Assembly (NCBI RefSeq): GCF_900130035.1
Contig: NZ_FQXQ01000002.1
Span: 62,001 to 126,000, forward strand
DNA length: 64,000 nucleotides
Reading direction: 5' to 3'
DNA from: Wenyingzhuangia marina
Lineage (GTDB): Bacteria; Bacteroidota; Bacteroidia; Flavobacteriales; Flavobacteriaceae
Below are positions 42,464-51,632 of this stretch, piece after piece. Every line of letters starts with the position of its first letter. Position 1 is the first letter of the stretch. The notes under the pieces are model-generated. The model had not been told where the DNA came from and searched no databases. It was given only the letters and a program-made list of their open reading frames with translations. The position numbers and the translations under genes are program-made.

Positions 42464-43516
42464 ATGAATAGATTAGATTTAGATACTTTAGAAAAATGGT
42501 ACCTAAACAATTTCGAGGATAAATTGTTAGGTAGACGTATTGTTTTAGAAGATATAGAACCCATCATTAAGACTTTAAAAGCCCCTTTTGTGGTTCGTGA
42601 ATTAGGAACTTCTGAAGCAAATAAAAATATATATCATATCACTTTAGGTACTGGACCAAAAAGAATATTATTATGGTCTCAGATGCATGGAAATGAAAGC
42701 ACAGGAACCAAGGCTTTATTTGACATTTTTAAATATGTAGAAACTTATAAAGAGGATTCTTTTATTAAAGACTTATTAAATACATGTACTTTGATCTTTA
42801 TTCCAATGTTGAATCCGGATGGAGCTACAAACTTTACCAGAGTAAACCAGAATGATGTTGATTTAAACAGAGATGCAGTAGATTTAAAAGCGAAAGAAAG
42901 TAATTTACTAAGAGCTGTTTTAAATGACTTTAATCCTCATTTTTGTTTTAACCTACACGACCAAAGAACCATATTTAACGTTGAAGGGTTTAAGAATCCG
43001 GCAACCATTTCTTTTTTAGCACCTTCTATAGATGAGCCTAGAACGTTAACAGAGGGTAGAAAAGAAACCATGGCTGCGATTGTGGCAATGAATGAAACCT
43101 TGCAAGAAATCATCCCTAATTACGTGGGAAGATATACAGATGAATTTTATCCAACAGCAACTGGAGACAACTTTCAAAAGCTAGGACACAATACTATTTT
43201 AATAGAAGCAGGACACTATCCTGGCGATTATGATAGAGATATTGTTAGAAAATTTAACTTCTATGCGATTTTAAGTGGTTTAAACTACTTAGTTTTTAAT
43301 GAAAATTACACTCATTATGAGCCATATTTTGACATTCCTAACAATGGAAAACAAAATTATGACCTAATTTTAAGAAATTTTTTAGATGATCAAAACAAGC
43401 AGGTAGATATTGCTTTTCAGTATGAATATGAGGTAGTTAACAATCAATTAGTGTCTAAATTGGTAGAGTATCAAAGAGGTGATTTAAAAGAATTTAATGC
43501 TTATAATGAGTTTTAG
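42464..43516 (+). CDS. M14-family zinc carboxypeptidase-like protein
   Basis: A 350-residue peptidase-fold protein without signal peptide. Zinc ligands fit M14: H75 and E78 (SQMHGNEST), H165 (CFNLHDQRTIF); NRD in DVDLNRDAV supplies the substrate-binding arginine, and E248 (LIEAGHYPGD) the catalytic glutamate. A short C-terminal region (about 290-350) follows the catalytic domain. The likely cytoplasmic place suggests a role in peptide or cell-wall peptide turnover, or deacylation as in AstE relatives; the substrate is unknown. Upstream it carries the operator-like array shared with the XRE gene. Confidence 0.88.
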   Translation: MNRLDLDTLEKWYLNNFEDKLLGRRIVLEDIEPIIKTLKAPFVVRELGTSEANKNIYHITLGTGPKRILLWSQMHGNESTGTKALFDIFKYVETYKEDSFIKDLLNTCTLIFIPMLNPDGATNFTRVNQNDVDLNRDAVDLKAKESNLLRAVLNDFNPHFCFNLHDQRTIFNVEGFKNPATISFLAPSIDEPRTLTEGRKETMAAIVAMNETLQEIIPNYVGRYTDEFYPTATGDNFQKLGHNTILIEAGHYPGDYDRDIVRKFNFYAILSGLNYLVFNENYTHYEPYFDIPNNGKQNYDLILRNFLDDQNKQVDIAFQYEYEVVNNQLVSKLVEYQRGDLKEFNAYNEF

Positions 43517-43626
43517 TTTAAATATTTGTTAAGAATACTTATATTTATTTTGTAAAAAGAGAGAAAAACACTAGAATATTGTATTTTTGTCACTTAAATT
43601 TTTAGAAAGTAAAATACCTCAAATCC

Positions 43627-44106
43627 ATGAAGAAACATCATTTAGACGAAATAGATCACCAAATATTAGATATGTTGATTGATAACGCAAGAACTCCTTT
43701 TACGGATATTGCTAAAAAATTATTAGTTTCAGCTGGTACCATTCATGTTCGTGTTAAGAAAATGGAAGACGAAGGAATCATTAAAGGTTCTACGCTAACA
43801 TTGGATTATGAAAAAATGGATTACAATTTTATTGCACACGTAGGTTTGTATTTAGAAAGTAGTTCTAAAATTAGACAAGTATTAGCCGCTTTAGAAAACA
43901 TTCCTAATGTAACAGTTGCATACATTACTGCAGGCAAATACAATATTTTCTGTAAGATTAGAGCAAAAGACACCAATCAAGCAAAAGACATTATCTTTTC
44001 TATAGACGATATAGATGGTGTTAGAAGAACGGAGACAATGATTTCTATGGAAGAAAGCATTAATGATAAAAAAAGAATGATGCACGCTATTTTTAAAGAT
44101 TATTAA
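43627..44106 (+). CDS. Lrp/AsnC-family transcriptional regulator
   Basis: A 159-residue regulator. The N-terminal winged helix-turn-helix begins HLDEIDHQILDMLIDNARTP and continues DIAKKLLVSAGTIHVRVKKM; the C-terminal RAM (ligand-binding) domain runs about 70-150 (HVGLYLESSSKIRQVLAALE, AYITAGKYNIFCKI). It probably senses an amino acid and forms octamers as in Lrp. TATTTTTG at 43582-43589 could be its -7 box. A terminator follows. Confidence 0.94.
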   Translation: MKKHHLDEIDHQILDMLIDNARTPFTDIAKKLLVSAGTIHVRVKKMEDEGIIKGSTLTLDYEKMDYNFIAHVGLYLESSSKIRQVLAALENIPNVTVAYITAGKYNIFCKIRAKDTNQAKDIIFSIDDIDGVRRTETMISMEESINDKKRMMHAIFKDY

Positions 44107-44127
44107 TAGTAGTTTCATCGTAAGAAA

Positions 44128-44152
44128 ACACCTTAGTGCCCTACTAAGGTGT
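44128..44152 (+). terminator. Terminator of the Lrp gene
   Basis: A perfect 9-bp stem (ACACCTTAG / CTAAGGTGT) with loop TGCCCTA, followed by TTTTTTT, 21 bases after the stop. Confidence 0.92.
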
Positions 44153-44175
44153 TTTTTTATGTCCATTTTTAATGT

Positions 44176-45354
44176 ATGATTTTAAAGCCTTATTATATCA
44201 ATAAAGACATTTCTTATCAGTTTTCTTTTGCAATTCAAGACCTTGCAAAGGACTGGTCTTTGGTTCAACATTATAATTTATACTTAACAACTCCTTATTT
44301 AACGGCTATTGAAAACAGTAAAATACCGCATCTTGGTTTTTTGTATGTAGTGGTTTATCAAAAAGAAGTTCCGGTAGGGCTAATGTATTTTCAAAGTATA
44401 GAAATTACCAATGGTTTTTATTTTCAAGACACTTTTCCTCATGAAATAAAGAAAAGAATCACCACCAAAATGTTAAAAAGCCTTTGTGGGAATTTAATGG
44501 TATGTGGTAATTTTTTTGCTACAGGAGAAAATGGGTTTGTTATGCATCAAGAAATTTCTACAGAAGTAGTTTATGAGGTGGTTAAAGATTTAAAAACGGC
44601 TTTAAAACAAACAGGAACCTCTATAGGCTTAAGTTTTATCTTGTTTAAAGAATTTTGGAAAAATCAACAACTGGCCATTCAGCAAACCTTGCATAAAAAA
44701 TATCATTCTTTTGAAATTGATGTAAACATGGTTTTAGAAATGGACAATACTTGGCATACGTTTCAGGAGTATTTATCGTCCATGACGACCAAATATAGAA
44801 CTAGGGCAAAAAGTGTTTATAAAAAGACTATTGAGATAAAAGAACGTGAATTATCGGCAGCAGACATTAAAGCGGCTAAATCGTCTATACATAATTTGTA
44901 TGTATCTGTAGTGAAAACAGCGAGTTTTAACATGGTAAAGTTTACGGAGGATAATTTTTATCAATTTAAAAAAGAACTTAAGGATGATTTTGTGTTTAGA
45001 GGATATTTTTTAGAGGATACTTTAGTTGCTTTTAGCACAGCTTGTCTTACAGATGGTTGTTTAGATGCCAATTATGTAGGAATTGATTATAAAATAAATG
45101 AAAGTTTGCCTTTGTATCAACGCATTTTGTACGATTACGTTCAATTAGCCATTACCAACAAGGTAAAAGAACTAAGGTTGGGAAGAACGGCTGAGCTTAT
45201 AAAAAGTAGCTTAGGAGCCAAACCTGTAAGGATGCAGCTATATATAAAACACAATAATAAAATGGTAAACACTTTAATGAAACCCTTGATAAAAAAAGTA
45301 AAGCCAAGTGTGTACGAATTAAGAAGTCCTTTTAAAAAAGATCAAAAAGCATAA
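44176..45354 (+). CDS. Acyltransferase-like protein (GNAT/FemAB fold)
   Basis: A 392-residue cytoplasmic protein resembling Bacteroidota GNAT or peptidoglycan-bridge (FemAB-like) families, but without a firm assignment. The N-terminal half begins KPYYINKDISYQFSFAIQDL; the second half shows the GNAT-like run VFRGYFLEDTLVAFSTACLT, LDANYVGIDYKINESLPLYQ, and LRLGRTAELIKSSLGAKPV, where the conserved GRTAxxxKxxxG is typical of the FemAB/Acetyltransf_6 type. Possible roles are acylation of a small molecule, lipid or wall precursor. It is followed by a bidirectional terminator. Confidence 0.7.
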   Translation: MILKPYYINKDISYQFSFAIQDLAKDWSLVQHYNLYLTTPYLTAIENSKIPHLGFLYVVVYQKEVPVGLMYFQSIEITNGFYFQDTFPHEIKKRITTKMLKSLCGNLMVCGNFFATGENGFVMHQEISTEVVYEVVKDLKTALKQTGTSIGLSFILFKEFWKNQQLAIQQTLHKKYHSFEIDVNMVLEMDNTWHTFQEYLSSMTTKYRTRAKSVYKKTIEIKERELSAADIKAAKSSIHNLYVSVVKTASFNMVKFTEDNFYQFKKELKDDFVFRGYFLEDTLVAFSTACLTDGCLDANYVGIDYKINESLPLYQRILYDYVQLAITNKVKELRLGRTAELIKSSLGAKPVRMQLYIKHNNKMVNTLMKPLIKKVKPSVYELRSPFKKDQKA

Positions 45355-45360
45355 AAAAAA

Positions 45361-45380
45361 CCTCGGAGGAAACTCCGAGG
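45361..45380. terminator. Bidirectional terminator
   Basis: A perfect 8-bp GC-rich stem (CCTCGGAG / CTCCGAGG) with GAAA tetraloop, an A-run before and a T-run after it, between the convergent ends at 45354 and 45401. It can terminate both transcripts. Confidence 0.95.
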
Positions 45381-45400
45381 TTTTTTGTGAAATTGAGTGT

Positions 45401-45898
45401 TTAGGTAAATTGACAAATAATTCCGCCCATCAATCCAAGTGATATTGCCCAGTATCCCGTATGTATCATTACATATTTAAAAGATTTTCTTTCAAACAAA
45501 GCATTAATTCCAATAATAGGCAAGGCTAGTAAAATAGCATTGATCATTCCGTGCAAAGCTCCATGTTTAAAAGTTCTAAAGTTTTGTCCGTAGTTGGCCA
45601 TAAATTCACTAGTGTAAGCAAAAAGATCAGAATTAGGATCATTTAAACCTGGTTCGCTCATCAAAATAGAGAAAAACCCAAATTGATGGATCACAATTGG
45701 GGTTAAAGCCACCGAAATAAACAAACTAAGCAAATAACACCACAAAAAAATCATAGGATTTGGTTTTTCTATTTTTTCGGGATTGATATTGGATTCTTTC
45801 ATCCAAGCGGTTCCCAAAACTTTAGGATGATACCAAATAAAACCAATAAATAAAGGAACTACAGCAGTAATTAATAATATAATTAGGTTAAAATTCAT
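45401..45898 (-). CDS. DUF1761 membrane protein
   Basis: A 165-residue membrane protein of the DUF1761 family with four hydrophobic segments (about 5-23, 50-72, 115-135, 145-163). The family-typical start has PLFIGFIWYHPKVLGTAWMKE. No activity is known for the family. It stands alone between a bidirectional terminator and the helicase gene. Confidence 0.86.
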   Translation of the reverse strand: MNFNLIILLITAVVPLFIGFIWYHPKVLGTAWMKESNINPEKIEKPNPMIFLWCYLLSLFISVALTPIVIHQFGFFSILMSEPGLNDPNSDLFAYTSEFMANYGQNFRTFKHGALHGMINAILLALPIIGINALFERKSFKYVMIHTGYWAISLGLMGGIICQFT

Positions 45899-46054
45899 GA
45901 TTATAGTTTTTAAAGTTTAGTACTCTAAATATAAGAATTTAATCAATCAGGTTTGTGAAACTATTCTAAATACGGGATCTATAGCGAAAAAACAGGGTTT
46001 AAATTTCGTAAAACTTTAAAAACTGCGTAGTTTTGCAAAACTCAAAAAGACCAT

Positions 46055-47572
46055 ATGGAAGTAGAAATAAAGAAAACAAGTACTAATAAGAAGGAATTAT
46101 ACGACTATCAAAAAGAAAACATCAATAATGTTTTTGATAAAATAGAAAACAAACCTTCTAATTACAACTTGGTTTTTCAGTTGCCTACAGGAGGAGGGAA
46201 GACTGTTATTTTTTCTGAAATAGCCAGAAGATTTATTAAGGAAAAGCAGAAAAAAGTATTGATTTTAACTCACAGAATTGAGTTGAGTAGTCAAACTTCT
46301 AAAATGCTTGATGAATTTGGGGTGACTAACAAAGTAATTACCAGTGATGTAAAATCTTTGGACGATCAAAATGATTTTATGTGTTTTGTGGCGATGGTAG
46401 AAACGCTTAAAAACAGATTAAACGATGATTTGTTAGATATGAAAGATGTGAGCATGGTTATTATTGATGAGGCTCACTACAATTCTTTCCGTAAACTTTT
46501 TAAGTATTTTCAAGACTGTTTTATTTTAGGAGTTACGGCAACGCCTTTGAGTTCTAACATAAAACTTCCTATGAATGAAATTTATGATGAATTGTTGGTA
46601 GGAGAACCTATTAGTACTTTGATAGAAAGAGGTTTCTTGGCAAAAGCTACTACTTATACTTATGATGTTGCTTTGGGAGGTTTAAAAGTGGGGATTAATG
46701 GAGATTATACCGTAAAATCTTCAGATGATTTGTACACCAGTAATATCATGCAAGACAAGTTGTTACATGCTTATATAGAAAAATCATTAGGTAAAAAAAC
46801 TTTGATTTTTAATAATGGTATTAGTACTTCTTGGCATGTATATGATACTTTTAAAGCTGCAGGATATGACAATATTCGTCATTTAGACAATACTTTTTCT
46901 AAGCAGGAGCGAAGTGAAATTTTAAGATGGTTTAAAAAAACACCTGATGCTATTTTAACTTCGGTAAGTATTTTAACTACTGGATTTGATGAGCCAAGTG
47001 TAGACACCATTATTTTAAACAGAGCTACAAAATCTATCACTTTGTACTACCAAATGATTGGTCGTGGATCTCGTGTGTTTAAAAACAAAAAAACATTTAA
47101 TGTAATTGATTTAGGAAACAACGCGGCTCGTTTTGGGTTGTGGAGTGCACCTATTAACTGGAAACGTATTTTTAAATCGCCAGATTATTATTTAGACAAC
47201 TTAATCAATGATGAAGAAATAGAACGTCAGTTTGTATATGACATGCCTAAAGAGATTCGTGAAAAGTTTAAAAACACAGAAGACATTACTTTTAAGGTAA
47301 AAGAACATTATGACAATGCTATTAAAAGAGGAATTAAATCTAAAGTAGTGTTAGATAAATCTGTAGCACAACACGCACAAATGTGTTATGAAAATGCAGA
47401 AGATGTTTTTGAGGCTCGTGATTTGGCCATTTTATTAGATGATGATATTAAAGACCGAATTAAAAAATACTCTCATTACATGATTAAAAGTACCAAAAAC
47501 TACATCATGTGGTTAGAAGAAGATTATAAGCGTAAGCTAAATACAGAGATTAATATGAAGTTTAAAGAATAA
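46055..47572 (+). CDS. DEAD/DEAH-box superfamily 2 helicase
   Basis: A 505-residue SF2 helicase with both RecA-like domains. Walker A PTGGGKT (44-50), motif Ia LTHRIELSSQ, DEAH (138-141) in VIIDEAHYNSF, motif III GVTATPLSS, motif V TTGFDEPSVDTII and motif VI QMIGRGSRV. A basic helical C-terminal part (about 390-505) follows. This RadD/SSL2-like build occurs in repair and defence helicases; no nuclease or partner is adjacent, so a housekeeping DNA or RNA role is equally likely. The upstream 156 bases have no clear -7 box. Confidence 0.92.
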   Translation: MEVEIKKTSTNKKELYDYQKENINNVFDKIENKPSNYNLVFQLPTGGGKTVIFSEIARRFIKEKQKKVLILTHRIELSSQTSKMLDEFGVTNKVITSDVKSLDDQNDFMCFVAMVETLKNRLNDDLLDMKDVSMVIIDEAHYNSFRKLFKYFQDCFILGVTATPLSSNIKLPMNEIYDELLVGEPISTLIERGFLAKATTYTYDVALGGLKVGINGDYTVKSSDDLYTSNIMQDKLLHAYIEKSLGKKTLIFNNGISTSWHVYDTFKAAGYDNIRHLDNTFSKQERSEILRWFKKTPDAILTSVSILTTGFDEPSVDTIILNRATKSITLYYQMIGRGSRVFKNKKTFNVIDLGNNAARFGLWSAPINWKRIFKSPDYYLDNLINDEEIERQFVYDMPKEIREKFKNTEDITFKVKEHYDNAIKRGIKSKVVLDKSVAQHAQMCYENAEDVFEARDLAILLDDDIKDRIKKYSHYMIKSTKNYIMWLEEDYKRKLNTEINMKFKE

Positions 47573-47662
47573 AAATTTCATAAGATTTTAACATATAATT
47601 TTATTTATTAAGAAAAAAATAGATAATTTCACTTTACATAAATCAAACTAAAGAAAATTAAA

Positions 47663-48352
47663 ATGAAGAAAATTTTTAGAAACGCGTTATTAGTATGTTT
47701 AAGCGCTAGTATGTTTGTTGGATGTTCTAGTATGAACAACACAACCAAAGGAGGATTATTAGGAACGGGAGCTGGAGCTGCTATTGGTGCTGGTATTGGA
47801 GCGTTAATTGGTGGTAAAAAAGGAGCTGCTATTGGTGCTATTGGTGGTGCTGCAGTAGGTGGAACTACAGGAGTTATTATTGGTAAAAAAATGGATAAGC
47901 AAGCTGAGGAATTAAGAAATTCTATTCCTGGAGCACAAGTATATAGAGTTGGTGAAGGAATTGATGTGGTTTTTGATAAAGATTCAGGAATTTATTTTGC
48001 TTCTAACAAATCTGAAATCAATGCTGATACTAAAAATGTTTTAACAAAATTGGCAGAAGTATTACAAAAGTATCCTGAAACCAATTTATTTGTAACAGGA
48101 CATACAGATTCTGACGGTGCTGAGGAATACAACATGAAATTATCTTATGAAAGAGCCAATGCTGTTGCAGATTACTTAAAAGCATTAGGAGTTCCTGCTG
48201 ATAGATTTACCGTTAAAGGTGAAGGAGAATTGTTACCAATTGCTGATAATTCTACTGCTGCTGGTAAAGCTAAAAACAGAAGAGTTGAATTAGCGATTAT
48301 TGCTAACGAAACCATGATTAAACAAGCTGAAGAAGAAGCTAAAAATCAATAA
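47663..48352 (+). CDS. OmpA-family lipoprotein with glycine zipper
   Basis: A 229-residue outer-membrane lipoprotein. Lipobox FVGC with C21; then a glycine-zipper region (about 30-80: GAGAAIGAGIGALIGGKKGA) that may insert in or lie along the membrane, then an OmpA peptidoglycan-binding domain (about 105-215) with the diaminopimelate-contact motifs VTGHTDSDGAEEYNMKLSYE, RANAVADYLK and AKNRRVELAI. It tethers outer membrane to wall. A strong hairpin follows. Confidence 0.96.
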   Translation: MKKIFRNALLVCLSASMFVGCSSMNNTTKGGLLGTGAGAAIGAGIGALIGGKKGAAIGAIGGAAVGGTTGVIIGKKMDKQAEELRNSIPGAQVYRVGEGIDVVFDKDSGIYFASNKSEINADTKNVLTKLAEVLQKYPETNLFVTGHTDSDGAEEYNMKLSYERANAVADYLKALGVPADRFTVKGEGELLPIADNSTAAGKAKNRRVELAIIANETMIKQAEEEAKNQ

Positions 48353-48356
48353 TACA

Positions 48357-48385
48357 AAAAGGACTGTAAAAACTACAGTCCTTTT
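48357..48385. terminator. Bidirectional terminator between OmpA and SIR2-NTPase genes
   Basis: A 12-bp stem (AAAAGGACTGTA / TACAGTCCTTTT) with a 5-base loop, with T-runs in both directions. It ends the OmpA transcript and probably also the convergent gene at 48447-51542. Confidence 0.9.
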
Positions 48386-48446
48386 CTTTGATATATTCTA
48401 TTTAACATAATATAAATTATAACACAATATTAGTATCTAATATAAT

Positions 48447-51400
48447 TTAAACTATAATAGATGCTATTGGTCCACTGTAATTAAATAACTTATTAAATTT
48501 AACCCGAGAATTAAATCTTAAATCACTTAATTCACTGTTTCTATAAAAATATATTCTTTCACCATTAATATCTTGTTTAATAAAACCAAAATAATTTTCA
48601 AGTTTTATAATTGTTCCTTCATAAATTTTAGGAATATTATTTATGGTAACAATACCTTGCTGTTTTTTCTTAAATCTTGAATCTAAAGGTGCGTCTTTTA
48701 AATATTCAAAATAATCCAAATACTCATCTTCTTCGAGTAAGTATAATGTTCTAGCATACCAAAATTGAGCATCATATCTCTTATCATTCTTAACAAAAGA
48801 TTTTCTTAGATAATGCTTGAGATCTATGTAGTTTTCACTATTCTTTTTCATTAATAAAATAGCATACTTGAAATTTAAATCTTTACTATTAACGTTAATG
48901 TCAATTGATTCCTTTAGAATTATTAAAGCATTTTCAATATTATCGTTATCAATATAATAGTTAGATAATCTAATTGCTAAATATGGACTTCTCTTATTAA
49001 CTTCAAAAGCAGACTTTAATGAAGCTAATGCTTTTGGAGAGTTATCTAATAGATTATTAAAACTAGCTTCAGCATCAAATAAAAAACTTTCATTTGGATA
49101 ATTTTGCATTGCTTTTGCTAAAGTTTTTTCAAAATCTTGAATCTTTTTTTCTATTAAGCTTGAATTATTTTCTTCAAGAAATTTTTCTAATTCTAATATG
49201 TATATTTTTAATAAAGTATGATATGCGTGTACAATGTTTCTGTTTTTTTTATTACTTATTATATCCTGACATATATCTTTAGATGACTTCAATAAAGATT
49301 TAATCACTAAATTTTGTGAGTTATTCGTAGCTTTCCTTAACAAAAACTCTGCTTTAGAATGTGCAATAGAACTATTTTTTGGTTCAATTTCATGTGCTCT
49401 ATTTAATAACATATTAGCTTTTTCTAAATCACCATCATTATGATTCATTTCAAAGATTGATTCTTGTTGCATTAAGGCTGCTTGTTCTCCTATATTTTCA
49501 TATGCAATATTATAGAGTTCTCTTATTTTATTTGGATCTCTAAATACTTCCATTAGCTTTTTAGCATTTGTTAGAGCAATAAAAACTTGTTTATCACTGT
49601 CATAATCAATATCAAGTTTTGAAATAATACTTATATACTTTTCATATCGTGATTCTTGATCAATCAAAACCTGTTCAAAAACTAATTCAGCTATATGTTG
49701 ATGTCTAGTCGTAAAAACATAATCATTTATAACATAGTTTCTGTGATGATATACAACAGATTCTAACGGTTTGAATAGTTTGTCTTGAAAATAAGAAAAA
49801 TTAATTTCGTGTAATCTAGATATAATACCAGCTCTAGCATAAGCTCCAATTCTGTGAAAAATACAAATTGATAAATATAAACTTTGTGCTTCTTCACTAG
49901 GAATAGATTTAAACTCATTCATTACTATATCGGCAAATGGTTTACCTGCTGTAGCCTCATATAAAGCAACGAGTAGTTCTCTACCTGATCGTTCAGAAAG
50001 TGCATACCTCTGTTCTTCAATACTTTTACCTGTTAAATATCCTAAAGATTTATGTTTTTTAAGTAATACTATTAAATCATCAATCTCTTTATCATTTAGA
50101 TATTGTAATGTATAATCTTGGATTAAAAAAGTATTCAACCTATCTCCTCCTACATTCCATACATTTGTTCTTTCTGAACAAATAATTGTAATTTGAATGT
50201 TGTCTTTTTTTGCCTTGTTTAAAAGATATTCAATATCATCTACTTTATCAACAACACCGTCAATAAATAAATATATCCTTTCCTTAACTAATTGATATAA
50301 TTCTGCAAATCTATTATATTCTAAAGGTACATCGGATTTATAATATAGACATAGTTTCTCAAAAGTTATTGCTGCATCCCAAGCAAGTCTATGCATTAAT
50401 ACTGTTTTTCCAGAACCTGCATTACCTTTTATCAAAAATAATTCTTGTTTAACGCCCCTTTCATCTTCCTCAACCAAAAAGACATCAGATAAAATAGAAT
50501 CTGTTACTTTTCTATTTACATCATAATTTTTTAAAATAGGATCCCAACCCTCAAAGTAACCTTTATAAAAAACTTTAGGTTCTGTGTCTTTTTCGGCTAG
50601 GTTTGTGTGTAAATATGTTACGTCTCTATTTATAAACTCTATTAAACCTTCAGTTGGTTCACTAACGTTTGCTTGAAATTTTGCCATTATTGGATGAGAG
50701 AAATCTTCTCTCACAATACTACTTAATATTCTCTCATTTTCAGTAATACTTTTATCAAGCTCATCTATAAAACTCTTAAAAGAAAGTTTAATTGAAGATA
50801 TTTTTTTTGAATCCCAAAATCTAGATTCTTCTTCTGTAATATTGGGACCGATCATGTAAGATCGAGGTCTAGCGTCTCCCTTTTTATTAAGTTCTTTTAG
50901 AGTAGATCTTATATCTAAATCAGCAAAACTAAAACCTACATATAATATTGAATATTCGAAAGAGCTTTCTTTTAAACGTCCAAATAATCGATCTCTTTCA
51001 TCAAGATGATCTACATATTGATCTGGTGTTAATATAAGAGGCAATTTTTCATCTGTTATATCTGTAATAGAACCATGTAGTTTGTTATACATAACGGAAT
51101 TTGGAATACTCATTTTATCTTGTATTCGTTCACCGTTTTTAATAAATGTTGCAAGAACTTGTTGCCTATTTCTTACTTTATCATATGAATCTTCAATTAA
51201 TAAATCGTAATTCGTTGTATAAATTGAATGCCACTTGTATAAAGGTATTCTTAAATGATGGTCTCCAGGTTTAAATTGTCTAAAAATGTCAGAAACAAAC
51301 TTTTGAACTGTAAATAAATCTGTTTCACTTATGGCTAATTCTGAAACATACTGTAAATCTCTATCCAAATAATTTGGACCTAAAAACTTTTCACTAATTA

Positions 51401-51542
51401 AATTTGCTAATTGATTACCACTTGGTGGTTTGTCACCATTAGGATGTTTAGAATCAAACGCAGCTCCAGCTCCTAAAAACAATATTACTTTTCCTTCCTT
51501 AATTTTATCTAAAAGGGCTTTAGGTATTTTTGATTCGTACAT
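48447..51542 (-). CDS. SIR2 / STAND-like NTPase / TPR / OB-fold protein, candidate antiphage defence
   Basis: A 1031-residue soluble multidomain protein. Residues 1-260: SIR2-like NAD-binding domain with LFLGAGAA (21-28), TTNYD (109-113), KLHGS (154-158, H156 in the catalytic place) and VGFSFADLDI (202-211), so it looks catalytically intact. Residues about 320-620: P-loop NTPase with Walker A GNAGSGKT (373-380), Walker B LFIDG (425-429) and ICSERTN after it, then a winged-helix-like part. Residues about 640-950: helical TPR-type array. Residues about 970-1031: OB fold of cold-shock type (YEGTIIKL, NYFGFIKQ, RIYFYRNSEL). In SIR2-STAND defence proteins, infection triggers oligomerisation and NAD depletion; this role is inference. 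Order and domains parallel the proposed core of animal SAMD9. It sits alone, 90 bases downstream of the S9 peptidase gene on the same strand. Confidence 0.85.
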   Translation of the reverse strand: MYESKIPKALLDKIKEGKVILFLGAGAAFDSKHPNGDKPPSGNQLANLISEKFLGPNYLDRDLQYVSELAISETDLFTVQKFVSDIFRQFKPGDHHLRIPLYKWHSIYTTNYDLLIEDSYDKVRNRQQVLATFIKNGERIQDKMSIPNSVMYNKLHGSITDITDEKLPLILTPDQYVDHLDERDRLFGRLKESSFEYSILYVGFSFADLDIRSTLKELNKKGDARPRSYMIGPNITEEESRFWDSKKISSIKLSFKSFIDELDKSITENERILSSIVREDFSHPIMAKFQANVSEPTEGLIEFINRDVTYLHTNLAEKDTEPKVFYKGYFEGWDPILKNYDVNRKVTDSILSDVFLVEEDERGVKQELFLIKGNAGSGKTVLMHRLAWDAAITFEKLCLYYKSDVPLEYNRFAELYQLVKERIYLFIDGVVDKVDDIEYLLNKAKKDNIQITIICSERTNVWNVGGDRLNTFLIQDYTLQYLNDKEIDDLIVLLKKHKSLGYLTGKSIEEQRYALSERSGRELLVALYEATAGKPFADIVMNEFKSIPSEEAQSLYLSICIFHRIGAYARAGIISRLHEINFSYFQDKLFKPLESVVYHHRNYVINDYVFTTRHQHIAELVFEQVLIDQESRYEKYISIISKLDIDYDSDKQVFIALTNAKKLMEVFRDPNKIRELYNIAYENIGEQAALMQQESIFEMNHNDGDLEKANMLLNRAHEIEPKNSSIAHSKAEFLLRKATNNSQNLVIKSLLKSSKDICQDIISNKKNRNIVHAYHTLLKIYILELEKFLEENNSSLIEKKIQDFEKTLAKAMQNYPNESFLFDAEASFNNLLDNSPKALASLKSAFEVNKRSPYLAIRLSNYYIDNDNIENALIILKESIDINVNSKDLNFKYAILLMKKNSENYIDLKHYLRKSFVKNDKRYDAQFWYARTLYLLEEDEYLDYFEYLKDAPLDSRFKKKQQGIVTINNIPKIYEGTIIKLENYFGFIKQDINGERIYFYRNSELSDLRFNSRVKFNKLFNYSGPIASIIV

Positions 51543-51550
51543 GTTTTAAT

Positions 51551-51572
51551 ATTATCGATAATTTCAAATTTA
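51551..51572 (-). promoter_or_regulatory. Possible promoter and operator of the SIR2-NTPase gene
   Basis: On the minus strand, TAAATTTG (51572-51565) fits the -7 box and is followed by a perfect 12-bp palindrome, ATTATCGATAAT (51551-51562), 8 bases before the ATG. No -33 element at the right distance was seen, so the gene may alternatively depend on read-through from the peptidase gene. Confidence 0.4.
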
Positions 51573-51632
51573 GTGAAATAATATAGTTTTTACTCATCGA
51601 AACTTAACTTTCAAATAAATACTCTAAAATAG

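Noticed and set aside
46055-47572. Helicase as part of a defence island with the SIR2 gene
   Set aside because: An OmpA gene and terminators lie between, the strands converge, and the helicase has no nuclease or methylase partner.
48447-51542. Labelling the SIR2-NTPase protein as Avs5, DSR1 or DSR2
   Set aside because: The SIR2 domain fits, but a TPR array and C-terminal OB fold are not the described layout of these systems as known to me, and no sequence comparison could be run.
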